A stretch of 64,000 nt of DNA from Clostridium tunisiense TJ (GTDB lineage Bacteria; Bacillota; Clostridia; Clostridiales; Clostridiaceae): NCBI RefSeq assembly GCF_000300195.1, contig NZ_AMQH01000010.1:1-64000 (forward strand), in the 5' to 3' direction. Under the pieces are notes generated by a model. The model made no database searches and was not told the DNA's origin. It worked only from the letters and a program-made list of their open reading frames with translations. Below, in pieces: positions 53,326-62,954 of the stretch. A program made the position numbers and the translations under genes. Position 1 is the stretch's first letter, and the number at the start of each line of letters is the position of its first letter.

Positions 53326-53481
53326 ATAACTATTCTCCTTTTCGCTTATATTATTTTATAAAATTCATTCTAATAAAGGTTTAAAGTCTTACTTAGTAAA
53401 TATACTTAGTAATTTTTCCTATAGTTATATGATAATCTAAATTTAAAAATTTATCCGTAACCTATGTTACAATATGTATAA

Positions 53482-54324
53482 TTAATATTGTTTGTTATTT
53501 CCATATTTAAGTGGATCCACAGGGTTTCCATTTATCTTTACTTCGAAATGTAGATGTGGTCCCGTACTATCTCCTGTACTGCCTACATCTGCGATATGAT
53601 CCCCTCTTTTTACTTCTTCTCCACTATTAACATAAAGTTTATTGCAGTGAGCATAAATTGTTTCCATTCCATTACCATGATTTATTTTTACAACTTTACC
53701 ATAACCCTTAAGTATTCCTGAAAAGGAAACCTTACCATCAAGAGCTGCTTCTACAGGTGTTCCTAAATTCGCAGCTAAGTCTATGCCCTTATGCATAACA
53801 CCATCTCTCACCCCAAAGGAGGAGGTTAGCCACCCTATTGTTGGAGTGTGTAAGGCACTATTCAAAGTAACCATTTTATTTCCTCCAGAACTTATTACTG
53901 GTACTGCCTTGCTTTCTTTAACAATTGTAAAAGATATTATATTTTTTTTATTATTGTTGTTGTACTCTACTATTTTATTGCTTAAAGTTTCAGCAGTATT
54001 TAACTGATTTTCATCACAAGTTATCTTTTCATAAGTTATCTTATTATTTATAATCACAGTTTTTATTTCACTTATTTTTGCCTTAGCTAGATATCTTTCC
54101 TTTACTATCTCTATGGCTTTATTTCCAACCTCCTCATTATTTACAACTCCAACTTCTATTCCATCAGACTTCATAATGAGTCCATCCACTTCATTACTTG
54201 TCACTTTATTACTTACAGCTCCAGTATAAATTTTGTTACTATTTGACATAATCATAAGAGTAATAAAGATTATAGTTACAATTACTATAAATATTTCCTT
54301 ACTTATTGATTTAATGTTTACCAT
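53482..54324 (-). CDS. membrane-anchored M23 peptidase
   Basis: A 280-residue protein. One N-terminal transmembrane segment (FIVIVTIIFITLMIM, about 11-26) is followed by an extracytoplasmic region with a G5/LysM-free spacer. The C-terminal M23/LytM endopeptidase domain (about 160-275) has zinc ligands in 'MHKGIDLA' (H, D) and 'GPHLHFEV' (HxH). The domain is intact and so could be active on peptidoglycan cross-bridges. In clostridia such proteins include the SpoIIQ-like engulfment partners; that link is only a possibility. Start 54324 chosen for GGAGG. Confidence 0.87.
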   Translation of the reverse strand: MVNIKSISKEIFIVIVTIIFITLMIMSNSNKIYTGAVSNKVTSNEVDGLIMKSDGIEVGVVNNEEVGNKAIEIVKERYLAKAKISEIKTVIINNKITYEKITCDENQLNTAETLSNKIVEYNNNNKKNIISFTIVKESKAVPVISSGGNKMVTLNSALHTPTIGWLTSSFGVRDGVMHKGIDLAANLGTPVEAALDGKVSFSGILKGYGKVVKINHGNGMETIYAHCNKLYVNSGEEVKRGDHIADVGSTGDSTGPHLHFEVKINGNPVDPLKYGNNKQY

Positions 54325-54700
54325 ATTATACCTCCATATCTCTAGTGATAATATTCCCTTCATGAGGTAATTTTAAACATAAGTCATATATTCTTAATTT
54401 TTTTCCCTTGTTTTCTGAGTATATGTTATACTAGGATTAAGTCATCTTTTTAAAAATAACTAGTTAGTAGGGTAGTTTATTTTGTGTTCTATAGTGATGA
54501 AAGAGCCTGTTTCTTCATTGGCAAATTCATACTTATAGCCACAAAATATAAGTTATATCAGAAACTTTTTATTTTGTTTTAGATGGATAAAATACTAATG
54601 GAAGTGTTTAATTATTATAAAATACTTCCTGTTGATATTAATAATGTTTAACATTATAATATTTTAGTATTAACATTATAATGAGAAAGGTAGAGATTCC
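54325..54700. other. divergent intergenic region, no gene seen
   Basis: Promoter region between the M23 peptidase (minus) and the dnaD-like gene (plus). A short TTTAACATTATAATATTTTAG-like tract near 54645-54680 suits a promoter for the plus-strand pair. The bases TAACATTATAAT occur twice within 35 bases there. No gene or RNA recognised. Confidence 0.4.
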
Positions 54701-55684
54701 ATGAGCACTTTTATGTTTAAGAATAAAACTTTAGATTATACTCCTGTAAGTAATGTGTTCATAGATAGGTACATGGCAAAGGCTAGAGGTGAATACGTCA
54801 AGGTTTATCTCCTTGGGCTTAAGTATTGCATAAGTGGAGAACTTGGTGCAAACTCCGGTCTAATTGCTTCAACTCTTTCTCTTTTAGAGACAGATGTGTT
54901 AAATGCCTGGAATTATTGGCATGATGAGGGCATAGTGAAAATGTCTGCTATTGATAATATGGGAAACTTCAATATTGAATTTCTAAATCTAAGCAATATT
55001 CAAGAAGATGGAGAGAAAAATCTAAATCTTTTAAGAGAACTAGATAATTCTTCAGTAAAAGGAATGTTACAAGATATAGAAAAACTAATTGGCCGTCCTC
55101 TATCCCCTAAGGAAATGACCCTTTACTTAGGTTGGCAAAAGGATTTTAATTTTTCCCCTGAGTTAATTTTATTATTGATTCAGTATTGTGTATCTAAAGG
55201 AAAAAATGATTATAGATACATAGAAAAAATAGCAATGGCATGGCATGATTCTAAAATAAAGGACATTGAAGGCGCCCAAAGCTTCATAAAAAAACATGAG
55301 GATAAGTGGATTAATATAAGAAAGATACTTACATACTTAGGAGTTAAAAATGCTGATATAATGAAGCCTCAAGAAGAAATCCTTGAGAAATGGCTAAGTG
55401 TTTATAAGTTTCCTATTAATATTATTTATAAAGCCTGCGATATATGTTTTGAAAGACTAAACAGGGCAGACTTTAAATATATTGATGGTATATTAAATAG
55501 TTGGTTTAAAGACAATATCAAGAGTTTAGAAGATATTGAGAAAAAAGATAGAAAAAAACTTACTCATAAGCCTATTATAAATAATTCCACTAATTCCAAA
55601 GGCAACTTCAACAACTATGAACAGCGTACTTATGATTTTGATGAATTAGAAAGAAAACTATTAGGATGGGATAATAATGATTAA
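54701..55684 (+). CDS. DnaD-domain replication protein
   Basis: A 327-residue protein. The N-terminal winged-helix part (about 1-110) carries the DnaB/DnaD-type start 'VFIDRYMAKARGEYVKVYLLGLKY'. C-terminal DnaD domain(s) (about 130-205 and 215-300) include 'LGWQKDFNFSPELILLLIQYCVSKGKNDYRYIEKIAMAWHD' and 'YKFPINIIYKACDICFERLNRADFKYIDGILNSWF'. It acts with the helicase loader in primosome assembly. The last 8 bases overlap the next gene (translational coupling). Confidence 0.88.
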   Translation: MSTFMFKNKTLDYTPVSNVFIDRYMAKARGEYVKVYLLGLKYCISGELGANSGLIASTLSLLETDVLNAWNYWHDEGIVKMSAIDNMGNFNIEFLNLSNIQEDGEKNLNLLRELDNSSVKGMLQDIEKLIGRPLSPKEMTLYLGWQKDFNFSPELILLLIQYCVSKGKNDYRYIEKIAMAWHDSKIKDIEGAQSFIKKHEDKWINIRKILTYLGVKNADIMKPQEEILEKWLSVYKFPINIIYKACDICFERLNRADFKYIDGILNSWFKDNIKSLEDIEKKDRKKLTHKPIINNSTNSKGNFNNYEQRTYDFDELERKLLGWDNND

Positions 55685-56648
55685 CAGTCATCACCTTGAA
55701 ATAATGAAAATTTATGAAGATATTAGAACTAAAGAACAGGATAATCTAAGAAAAAGAAGAGCTGAAATTGAAGCTAAACTTCCTGAAGTGATTCAAATTG
55801 AAAATAATATAGGTAAGCTATGTATTCAAATGTCTTTGAATGCTCTTAGAAATTTAGAAAGTAGAGATGAGTATTTAAATGAAGTAAGGGAAAACATAAC
55901 AACTCTTAGGATTAAAAAATCTGAGCTTCTAGTATCTCACGGATATTCTATGGATTACCTTGAGTTAAACTATAACTGTCCCAAATGTAAGGATACTGGC
56001 TTTTTAGGTAAAGCAAAGTGTGCCTGCTATAAACAAAAATTAGTTAAAATTTATTATAATAATGCAGATTTATCAAAGCTTTTGCAAAAAAACAATTTTG
56101 ATAACTTTAAATTAGATTACTATTCCACCTCAAATAATGGCCCAGAAAGGTTTAGCCCAAGAGAAAACATCGAACAAATCGTAAGTAAAACTTGGAGCTT
56201 TATAAAAAACTTTAAAGATACTGATGAAAATCTTCTTTTCTACGGCAATTCTGGAACTGGGAAAACCTTTTTATCTCATTGCATTGCTAAAGAATTATTA
56301 GATAAGGGATACTTCGTAGTGTATAAAACATCAGAAGAGCTAATTAAGAGTTTAAAGGACATAAAATTTAACGGTAACTTAGAATTAGAAGAGCATCTTA
56401 TAAATTGCGATTTATTAATTATTGATGACTTAGGAACTGAAATGTCTTCAGATTTTTCTAAGACTGAACTATTTAATTTATTAAATGGAAAGTTGTTAAA
56501 GGGAAAGAAGATGCTTGTATCCACTAATTATTCACTAGATGGCCTTACAAACATGTACTCTGAAAGAATAACTTCAAGACTTATAGGGAATTTTGACTTA
56601 TTTAAGTTTTATGGAAATGATATTAGATTACAAAAGAAGATGGCATAA
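55677..56648 (+). CDS. DnaC/DnaI-like helicase-loader ATPase
   Basis: A 323-residue AAA+ protein. The N-terminal coiled region and a zinc-binding 'CPKCKDTGFLGKAKCAC' (about 101-117) precede the ATPase: Walker A 'GNSGTGKT' (near 187-194), Walker B 'CDLLIIDDLGTE', sensor 'LLVSTNYSLDGL' and 'SERITSRLIG'. Loads replicative helicase DnaB/DnaC onto oriC or restart forks with the adjoining DnaD-like protein. Confidence 0.92.
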   Translation: MINSHHLEIMKIYEDIRTKEQDNLRKRRAEIEAKLPEVIQIENNIGKLCIQMSLNALRNLESRDEYLNEVRENITTLRIKKSELLVSHGYSMDYLELNYNCPKCKDTGFLGKAKCACYKQKLVKIYYNNADLSKLLQKNNFDNFKLDYYSTSNNGPERFSPRENIEQIVSKTWSFIKNFKDTDENLLFYGNSGTGKTFLSHCIAKELLDKGYFVVYKTSEELIKSLKDIKFNGNLELEEHLINCDLLIIDDLGTEMSSDFSKTELFNLLNGKLLKGKKMLVSTNYSLDGLTNMYSERITSRLIGNFDLFKFYGNDIRLQKKMA

Positions 56649-56675
56649 AAGACAAGGGCTTCCTTGTCTTTTTTT
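56647..56675 (+). terminator. terminator of the dnaD/dnaC-like pair
   Basis: AAAAGACAAGG (56647-56657) pairs with CCTTGTCTTTT (56662-56672), with a run of seven T at its end. It starts in the stop codon. Confidence 0.9.
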
Positions 56676-56825
56676 ATTGGATTCAAAAGTGAACACTTAT
56701 TTTACTCATCTTCCTGAAGCCTTAGGGTACACAAGGTAGAAATAATGATAAGCTAAGTCTTAGCTTTATTTCCTGAATTATAATTTTCATAACTTAGTTT
56801 CATAATTTAAATATATCAAAAAACG

Positions 56826-56855
56826 AAAAAACCTTGAATATAATTCAAGGTTTTT
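56826..56855 (-). terminator. terminator of the tRNA operon
   Basis: On the minus strand a stem formed by 56844-56855 and 56826-56837 (TTCAAGG core) directly follows the last tRNA and leads into TTTTTTCGTTTTTT. Confidence 0.88.
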
Positions 56856-56929
56856 GGAGCTGGCAATAGGAATCGAACCTACAACCTGCTGATTACAAGT
56901 CAGCTGCTCTACCGTTGAGCCATGCCAGC
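56855..56929 (-). tRNA. tRNA-Thr(UGU), copy 1
   Basis: Cloverleaf with acceptor GCTGGCA/TGCCAGC, anticodon arm GCTGA-CTTGTAA-TCAGC (anticodon TGT), T-loop GGTTCGATTCC and encoded CCA. Last gene of the 12-tRNA array. Confidence 0.95.
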
Positions 56930-56935
56930 AAAGTA

Positions 56936-57012
56936 TGGCGACCCAGAAGGGACTCGAACCCTCGACCTCCGGCGTGACAGGCCGGCACTCTAACCAACTG
57001 AGCCACTGGGCC
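56936..57012 (-). tRNA. tRNA-Asp(GUC), copy 1
   Basis: Acceptor GGCCCAG/CTGGGTC, anticodon arm CCGGC-CTGTCAC-GCCGG (anticodon GTC), T-loop GGTTCGAGTCC, encoded CCA. Confidence 0.95.
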
Positions 57013-57015
57013 ATA

Positions 57016-57091
57016 TGGTGGTCGCAACAGGGATCGAACCTGTGACCCTCTGCTTGTAAGGCAGATGCTCTCCCAGCTGAGCTATGCGACC
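57016..57091 (-). tRNA. tRNA-Val(UAC), copy 1
   Basis: Anticodon arm TCTGC-CTTACAA-GCAGA (anticodon TAC), acceptor GGTCGCA, encoded CCA. The spacer to tRNA-Asp is 3 bases here but 5 in copies 2 and 3. Confidence 0.95.
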
Positions 57092-57096
57092 GCAAA

Positions 57097-57171
57097 TGGT
57101 GACTCCTAGGGGAATCGAACCCCTGTTACCACCGTGAAAGGGTGGTGTCTTGACCGCTTGACCAAGGAGCC
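57097..57171 (-). tRNA. tRNA-Glu(UUC), copy 1
   Basis: Anticodon arm CCACC-CTTTCAC-GGTGG (anticodon TTC), acceptor GGCTCCT/AGGAGTC, encoded CCA. Confidence 0.95.
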
Positions 57172-57187
57172 ATATTAAATTTAAAAG

Positions 57188-57262
57188 TGGAGCTGGCAAT
57201 AGGAATCGAACCTACAACCTGCTGATTACAAGTCAGCTGCTCTACCGTTGAGCCATGCCAGC
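57188..57262 (-). tRNA. tRNA-Thr(UGU), copy 2
   Basis: Same sequence as copy 1 of tRNA-Thr; second tandem unit. Confidence 0.95.
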
Positions 57263-57268
57263 AAAATA

Positions 57269-57345
57269 TGGCGACCCAGAAGGGACTCGAACCCTCGACC
57301 TCCGGCGTGACAGGCCGGCACTCTAACCAACTGAGCCACTGGGCC
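57269..57345 (-). tRNA. tRNA-Asp(GUC), copy 2
   Basis: Same sequence as copy 1 of tRNA-Asp; the spacer to tRNA-Thr reads AAAATA rather than AAAGTA. Confidence 0.95.
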
Positions 57346-57350
57346 ATATG

Positions 57351-57426
57351 TGGTGGTCGCAACAGGGATCGAACCTGTGACCCTCTGCTTGTAAGGCAGA
57401 TGCTCTCCCAGCTGAGCTATGCGACC
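57351..57426 (-). tRNA. tRNA-Val(UAC), copy 2
   Basis: Same sequence as copy 1 of tRNA-Val; 5-base spacer to tRNA-Asp. Confidence 0.95.
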
Positions 57427-57431
57427 GCAAA

Positions 57432-57506
57432 TGGTGACTCCTAGGGGAATCGAACCCCTGTTACCACCGTGAAAGGGTGGTGTCTTGACCGCTTGACCAA
57501 GGAGCC
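57432..57506 (-). tRNA. tRNA-Glu(UUC), copy 2
   Basis: Same sequence as copy 1 of tRNA-Glu; first gene of the second unit in the direction of transcription. Confidence 0.95.
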
Positions 57507-57522
57507 ATATTAAATTTAAAAG

Positions 57523-57597
57523 TGGAGCTGGCAATAGGAATCGAACCTACAACCTGCTGATTACAAGTCAGCTGCTCTACCGTTGAGCCATGCCAGC
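57523..57597 (-). tRNA. tRNA-Thr(UGU), copy 3
   Basis: Same sequence as the other tRNA-Thr copies; promoter-proximal unit. Confidence 0.95.
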
Positions 57598-57603
57598 AAA
57601 ATA

Positions 57604-57680
57604 TGGCGACCCAGAAGGGACTCGAACCCTCGACCTCCGGCGTGACAGGCCGGCACTCTAACCAACTGAGCCACTGGGCC
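57604..57680 (-). tRNA. tRNA-Asp(GUC), copy 3
   Basis: Same sequence as the other tRNA-Asp copies. Confidence 0.95.
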
Positions 57681-57685
57681 ATATG

Positions 57686-57761
57686 TGGTGGTCGCAACAG
57701 GGATCGAACCTGTGACCCTCTGCTTGTAAGGCAGATGCTCTCCCAGCTGAGCTATGCGACC
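57686..57761 (-). tRNA. tRNA-Val(UAC), copy 3
   Basis: Same sequence as the other tRNA-Val copies. Confidence 0.95.
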
Positions 57762-57766
57762 GCAAA

Positions 57767-57841
57767 TGGTGACTCCTAGGGGAATCGAACCCCTGTTACC
57801 ACCGTGAAAGGGTGGTGTCTTGACCGCTTGACCAAGGAGCC
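57767..57841 (-). tRNA. tRNA-Glu(UUC), copy 3
   Basis: Same sequence as the other tRNA-Glu copies; first gene transcribed in the array. Confidence 0.95.
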
Positions 57842-57906
57842 ATATGTCATTTATCTTTTGCTCATCGGGATTATTTTGCTGCCTTCCGGCTCACCCGACA
57901 TGTATT

Positions 57907-57935
57907 ATAATACAAAATATTTCACCTTATGTCAA
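57907..57935 (-). promoter_or_regulatory. promoter of the tRNA array
   Basis: On the minus strand: TTGACA (57930-57935), 17 bases, TATTAT (57907-57912). A short GC-rich leader follows, with TCGGG...CCCGA and GCC-GGAA-GGC pairings before the first tRNA, probably a processing structure. The remaining 58000-58286 holds no credible gene. Confidence 0.88.
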
Positions 57936-58286
57936 CAACATTTTAAAAGTTTTTTTATTTTTTCACTTTGTAATTTTTTCCCTAAGAAGTTTTATAGGTT
58001 TATTGATTTATTTATTGCTCATAATTATATTGTACACTTTAAGATTTTTATGGATTCTCATACCTTACTTTTATCAAATAGAAATAATAACTGTATCAAT
58101 AATTCTTCCCTATTTTATATTGTTTTTATGAAAACTTTTTAAGTAATTATACCTATTATTTGCATTGTAAAATAATATAAACTACGATACATGAGAAGTT
58201 TCCTATAGGATTTCTTGAAAAAAATACTAAAAAACATTATTCTTAGATATATACTTATGCTTCAAATTAAGAAAGGAGAGTTAATC

Positions 58287-59528
58287 TTGAATTATGACTT
58301 AATTATTATAGGTGGTGGGGCTTGTGGTATTACAGCTTCAATTATGGCTAAAGACCTAGGTATAAACGTTGCTTTAATTGAAGGCACTGATAGAATTGGT
58401 AAAAAAATTCTCACTACTGGTAATGGAAGATGTAACATAACCAACTCTGGCCTTAGTTATTTAAGATATCACAGTGACAATAACTTGTTTTTTAAATATA
58501 CATTAAATGCTTTCCCTTTAGAGAAAACTATAAATTATTTTAATTCTTTAGGCCTTTATCTAATTACTCTAGAGGAGGGCAAAATGTACCCAATGTCCTT
58601 ACAGGCTTCCTCTGTATTAGATATTTTTAGAATGAACCTTGAGGATAAGGCTATTCCCATTTATGTTAATACTAAGGTTAAAGAAATTAAGAAAGATAAA
58701 AGTTTTAAGATAGTTTCCCAAAATGGAGAGGTATTTACTAGTAAGTATGTCCTACTTTGTACTGGGGGCAAAAGTTATTCTAAGACCGGCTCTGATGGCT
58801 CTGGATATAACCTAGCTAAAGCTTTAGGTCACAATATTATTCCCACGGCCCCTGGTCTTGTACAATTAAAGCTTCAATACAATAGACTTAAAGCTATATC
58901 TGGAATAAAGTTTGATGGTTCTGTGTCAATATTTTTAGATGAAACCTTAAAGAGAGTAGAAACTGGAGAAATTTTATTTACTGACTATGGCATTTCTGGG
59001 CCTCCTATTCTTCAACTTAGTAGATTTGCTTCTAAAGGGGTATTGAATAAAAAAAGTGTCACTATTAAAGTGGATATGATGAAGGATTATTCTAAGGATG
59101 GCTTAATAGATTTTTTAGAAAGTCATTTTGCTATGTTCTCCCATCGTTCCATTTCAGAAAATTTAGTGGGCATTATCAATAAAAAACTCATCCCCATTAT
59201 TCTTAAAGAAGCTGGTGTGGAAGATATTCACTCAATTACTTATAATGTTACCTATGATATAAGATATAAGCTTTATAATTTATTAAAAGAGTGGGACTTT
59301 AGTGTATGTGGAACTAACTCCTTTGACAACGCTCAGGTGACCTTAGGCGGCATTGACACCACTGAAGTGAGTGAGACTACCCTTGAATCAAAATTAGTTT
59401 CTAAGCTTTACTTTGGGGGAGAAATATTAGATGTGGATGGGGATTGTGGTGGCTTTAACCTTCAATGGGCTTGGAGTAGCGCTAATCTAGCAGTAAAAAG
59501 CATTTACAATGCTTTAAATTCAAAGTAA
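58287..59528 (+). CDS. FAD-dependent oxidoreductase, HI0933/BaiN family
   Basis: A 413-residue flavoprotein. The N-terminal Rossmann motif 'LIIIGGGACGITASIMAKDLGINVALIEG' is followed by 'KKILTTGNGRCNITNSG', typical of the HI0933 family. 'LLCTGGKSYSKTGSDGSGY' and C-terminal 'GGEILDVDGDCGGFNLQWAWSSANLA' are also seen. Related BaiN acts on bile-acid intermediates, but most family members have no assigned substrate, so no function is claimed. I chose the TTG at 58287 because GAAAGGAGAG stands 6 bases before it and the family starts there. Confidence 0.88.
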   Translation: MNYDLIIIGGGACGITASIMAKDLGINVALIEGTDRIGKKILTTGNGRCNITNSGLSYLRYHSDNNLFFKYTLNAFPLEKTINYFNSLGLYLITLEEGKMYPMSLQASSVLDIFRMNLEDKAIPIYVNTKVKEIKKDKSFKIVSQNGEVFTSKYVLLCTGGKSYSKTGSDGSGYNLAKALGHNIIPTAPGLVQLKLQYNRLKAISGIKFDGSVSIFLDETLKRVETGEILFTDYGISGPPILQLSRFASKGVLNKKSVTIKVDMMKDYSKDGLIDFLESHFAMFSHRSISENLVGIINKKLIPIILKEAGVEDIHSITYNVTYDIRYKLYNLLKEWDFSVCGTNSFDNAQVTLGGIDTTEVSETTLESKLVSKLYFGGEILDVDGDCGGFNLQWAWSSANLAVKSIYNALNSK

Positions 59529-59640
59529 GTATCCATTAATCCTATAACCCTAAAGTTAATTAACTATATATCTGAAGCTAAAACTTTTATATAAATCTAA
59601 CCGCAAATTACCTATAGTTTAATGATTAACTTAAAATAAT

Positions 59641-59668
59641 AAAGGTAAGAAGGATCCTTCTTACCTTT
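59641..59668. terminator. bidirectional terminator between convergent genes
   Basis: A perfect 28-base palindrome (arms 59641-59654 and 59655-59668, AAAGGTAAGAAGGA core) between the plus-strand oxidoreductase and the minus-strand DUF1858 gene. T-rich sequence lies on both sides. Confidence 0.8.
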
Positions 59669-59683
59669 ATTATTTATATTAAA

Positions 59684-59878
59684 CTATTCAACTGCTTTGT
59701 TTAATTCTTGTAAAAGTTCCTCTAAGTTAATTCCATGAACCATAGCTGCTTCTTCTAAAGTTTCAGCTTGAGCTGATGGGCAACCTACGCAACCCATTCC
59801 AAATCTCATTAATATTTCTGGAGATTGTGGGTAAGTTCTAACTATTTCACCAATTGTCATTGTTTTTGCTATTTTCAT
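59684..59878 (-). CDS. DUF1858 (hybrid-cluster-associated redox disulfide) protein
   Basis: A 64-residue single-domain protein. '[44 protein letters not shown]' has the family's redox CxxC pair (CVGC). Such proteins accompany iron-sulfur or redox enzymes. Start at 59878 chosen for GAGGTGAT upstream. Monocistronic. Confidence 0.9.
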   Translation of the reverse strand: MKIAKTMTIGEIVRTYPQSPEILMRFGMGCVGCPSAQAETLEEAAMVHGINLEELLQELNKAVE

Positions 59879-60228
59879 ATATATCACCTCATAAATTATT
59901 TTAATTATATTATGTTTATAATGTATTTTTAATATTCTCTATGAACTTATTATAGCACTAAGGAGAAATAATTAGTGTAACTTATGTTACAAGATTCATT
60001 TTATTTTTCTATAGATAAAATTTATTTATAGCCTTAGTTTAAATGCAAATTACTTTAGTTTATTCAAGGGTTTAGGTATAAGACTTAATTTATATTTAAA
60101 TATTATAAATGGATTATTACTTCACAGAATTATAAAATAAATCTTAAGCACAAAAAGAGCTACTGCTATAAAAATTACTTTTTATCTTAAACAGTTGCCC
60201 TTTTTATATATTTTTTTGTTTTAATTAA
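59879..60228. other. intergenic region, no gene seen
   Basis: A+T-rich. It holds the promoter of the DUF1858 gene and the 3' region of purA. A weak pairing between AAAAAGAGCTACTG near 60153 and CAGTTGCCCTTTTT near 60191 may be the purA terminator. Confidence 0.4.
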
Positions 60229-61515
60229 TTATAACTTATTCACCATCATAGTTTGATCTCTTCTTGGGCCCACAGATATAATTGAAATATTAACACCTGT
60301 AAACTCCTCTATTCTCTTTAAGTATATCTTTGCATTCTCAGGTAGTTCTTCATAGGTTCTTGCATCCTTAATGCTTTCATCCCATCCATCAAACTCTTCA
60401 TATACAGGCTCACATTTAGCTAAATCTTCTAAGCTAGCTGGGAAGTAATCTATAACTTTGTCCTCTAACTTATATCCAACACATACTTTAAGTTTTTCAA
60501 GACCAGCTAAAGTGTCTATCTTAGTTATACCAAAGCTTGTTAATCCTGAAATTCTAGCTGCAGTTTTAAGTATTACTAGGTCAAGCCATCCACATCTTCT
60601 ACTTCTTCCTGTAGTAGTACCATACTCAAAGCCTTTTTCTCTAATCCAATCCCCTGTTTCATCATTTAATTCCGTTGGGAATGGTCCTTTACCTACTCTT
60701 GTAGTGTATCCTTTAACAATTCCTACTGCGCCATCAACCATAGTAGGCCCTATTCCTGCACCAGTACAAACGCCTCCAGCTACAGTATTAGAAGATGTTA
60801 CATAAGGATAAGATCCAAAGTCTATATCAAGAAGTGTTCCTTGAGCACCCTCAAATAACACTTTTTTTCCTGCCTTTATGCTATCATAAATTTTAACTGA
60901 AGTATCTGTAACATATGGCTTTATTCTTTCTCCATACTTAACATAAGCCTCATAAACTTCATTAAAATTAAGCTGCTCTCCATCATAAACCTTTGCTATT
61001 AGTGTATTTTTCATCTCTAAATATTCTTCAAGCTTTACCTTAAGCACCTCAGGTTTTATTAAATCACAAATTCTAATTCCACATCTTTCAACCTTATCTG
61101 TATAACAAGGACCTATGCCTTTTCTAGTTGTACCAATATCATTTTTACCTCTTGCTTCTTCTTTTAGTCCATCAAGTAACTTATGATATGGCATGATAAC
61201 TTGTGCTCTATCACTAATTAATAATCTTTCTGGAGTAATATCTTCACCTAAAGCTCCTAGGTAATCAACCTCTTTAAAAAGCGCTTCAGGATCTACCACT
61301 ACACCATTAGCAATAATATTCAACTTATCCTTATATAATATGCCTGAAGGTATAAGATGAAGCTTATATTGTTTATCTCCTACTTCAACAGTGTGACCTG
61401 CATTATTTCCGCCTTGGAATCTAACAATTACTTCTGCAGTTTCTGCTAAATAATCAGTCATCTTCCCCTTTCCTTCATCTCCCCATTGAGCTCCTAATAC
61501 TACGTATGATGACAT
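60229..61515 (-). CDS. purA: adenylosuccinate synthetase
   Basis: A 428-residue GTP-dependent enzyme that joins IMP and aspartate in AMP synthesis. Seen: '[17 protein letters not shown]', 'GGNNAGHTV', '[13 protein letters not shown]', '[37 protein letters not shown]', '[10 protein letters not shown]'. Full length. It stands alone, without other pur genes. Confidence 0.97.
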   Translation of the reverse strand: MSSYVVLGAQWGDEGKGKMTDYLAETAEVIVRFQGGNNAGHTVEVGDKQYKLHLIPSGILYKDKLNIIANGVVVDPEALFKEVDYLGALGEDITPERLLISDRAQVIMPYHKLLDGLKEEARGKNDIGTTRKGIGPCYTDKVERCGIRICDLIKPEVLKVKLEEYLEMKNTLIAKVYDGEQLNFNEVYEAYVKYGERIKPYVTDTSVKIYDSIKAGKKVLFEGAQGTLLDIDFGSYPYVTSSNTVAGGVCTGAGIGPTMVDGAVGIVKGYTTRVGKGPFPTELNDETGDWIREKGFEYGTTTGRSRRCGWLDLVILKTAARISGLTSFGITKIDTLAGLEKLKVCVGYKLEDKVIDYFPASLEDLAKCEPVYEEFDGWDESIKDARTYEELPENAKIYLKRIEEFTGVNISIISVGPRRDQTMMVNKL

Positions 61516-61574
61516 AAAAATTCCTCTCTTTCTTTTACTAAATCATATATTATTAAACAAATTAATGGTAAAAA

Positions 61575-62954
61575 CTAATTATACTTTTTGCCTAAAATTC
61601 TAGCCACATACACTCCACTAGCTGAAGCTTGTGACAAGGAGTGAGTTACTCCTGATCCATCTCCAAGAACGTATAAACCTTTTATTTTTGTCTCTAAATT
61701 ATTATCTACTTCCACATTTGAGTTGTAGAACTTAACCTCAACACCATATAAAAGAGTATCTTCATTAGCACTACCTGGTGCAATATTATCTAGAGCATAA
61801 ATCATCTCTATTATAGCATCTAATTGGCGTTTAGGAATTACTAAGCTCAAATCTCCTGGTGTAGCCTTTAAAGTTGGATTTGTAAAGCTCTTGCTAAGCC
61901 TATGTTCATTAGTTCTTCTTCCTTTAACCAAATCACCAAATCTTTGAACTAATACTCCTCCACCCAGCATATTGCTAAGTCTTGCAATAGACTCTCCATA
62001 CTCATTACTGTTTTTAAAAGGCTCAGTAAAGTTATTAGAAACTAACAGTGCAAAGTTTGTATTTTCTGTATGAAGTTCTGGATTTGAATAGCTATGACCA
62101 TTTACTGTTACTATTCCATTGGTATTCTCATTTACTACCTCTCCATGAGGATTCATGCAAAAAGTTCTAACTAAATCTCCATACTTCTTAGTTCTATAAA
62201 CTACTTTACTCTCATATACCTCTGAAGTTATGTGTTCAAACACTGCAGCTGGAAGTTCAACTCTAACCCCAATATCAACTCTATTACTTCTAGTTTCTAT
62301 TCCTAATTTCTCACAAATCTTAGATATCCATTTAGAACCTGAACGTCCGCTTGCTACTATTAAGTCTTTACATTTATACTCTCCATTATCAGTAGCAACT
62401 ATGAAATCTTCTCCATCCTTACAAATATCTTTGACTTCTGTATTGAAAATCATATCTACTTTTTCTTTTAAGTGATTATACATATTTCCTAATATCTTAA
62501 GATTTCTGTCTGTACCAAGATGTCTTACCTTTGCATCTAATAGATGCAAATCATGTTGAAGCGCCTTAGTTTTTAACATGCTATTAGCTGTAGAATATAG
62601 TTTTGCATCACTGCCACCATTGTCACAAAGGACTTTATCTACATAATACATTAAATCTAAAGCTTCTTCCTTACCAATATGTTTATATAAATCTCCACCG
62701 AAATTGTTTGTAATATTATATTTTCCATCTGAAAGACTTCCTGCTCCACCATATCCATTCATTATATTGCAATATTTGCAATGGATACAGCTTTTTATAG
62801 TCTTTCCATTAATAGGGCATCTTCTCTTTTCTAAGCTATTACCTTTTTCTATCATCAAAACCTTTGCCTTAGAATTTAAAACTGTAAGCTCATAAGCTGA
62901 AAATATTCCACTAGCGCCTGCGCCAACGATTATAATATCATATAAGTTATTCAT
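61575..62954 (-). CDS. FAD-dependent oxidoreductase (COG2509-type dehydrogenase)
   Basis: A 459-residue flavoprotein. 'YDIIIVGAGASGIFSAYELTVLNSKAKVLMIEKG', then a Cys-rich segment 'CPINGKTIKSCIHCKYCNIMNGYGGAG', 'LIVASGRSGSKWI', and the C-terminal FAD motif 'GLYVLGDGSGVTHSLSQASASGVYVARIL'. The substrate is not known. Start at 62954 chosen for GGGGTGATA. It lies 59 bases upstream of purA and may be co-transcribed. Confidence 0.88.
   Translation of the reverse strand: MNNLYDIIIVGAGASGIFSAYELTVLNSKAKVLMIEKGNSLEKRRCPINGKTIKSCIHCKYCNIMNGYGGAGSLSDGKYNITNNFGGDLYKHIGKEEALDLMYYVDKVLCDNGGSDAKLYSTANSMLKTKALQHDLHLLDAKVRHLGTDRNLKILGNMYNHLKEKVDMIFNTEVKDICKDGEDFIVATDNGEYKCKDLIVASGRSGSKWISKICEKLGIETRSNRVDIGVRVELPAAVFEHITSEVYESKVVYRTKKYGDLVRTFCMNPHGEVVNENTNGIVTVNGHSYSNPELHTENTNFALLVSNNFTEPFKNSNEYGESIARLSNMLGGGVLVQRFGDLVKGRRTNEHRLSKSFTNPTLKATPGDLSLVIPKRQLDAIIEMIYALDNIAPGSANEDTLLYGVEVKFYNSNVEVDNNLETKIKGLYVLGDGSGVTHSLSQASASGVYVARILGKKYN

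Noticed and set aside
56787..57697. Several overlapping open frames on the minus strand of 57 kb
   Set aside because: They are translations of the tandem tRNA genes, which explain their repeated sequences.
57804..58142. Two overlapping frames over the tRNA promoter region
   Set aside because: They run across a tRNA gene and a consensus minus-strand promoter and have no start signal.
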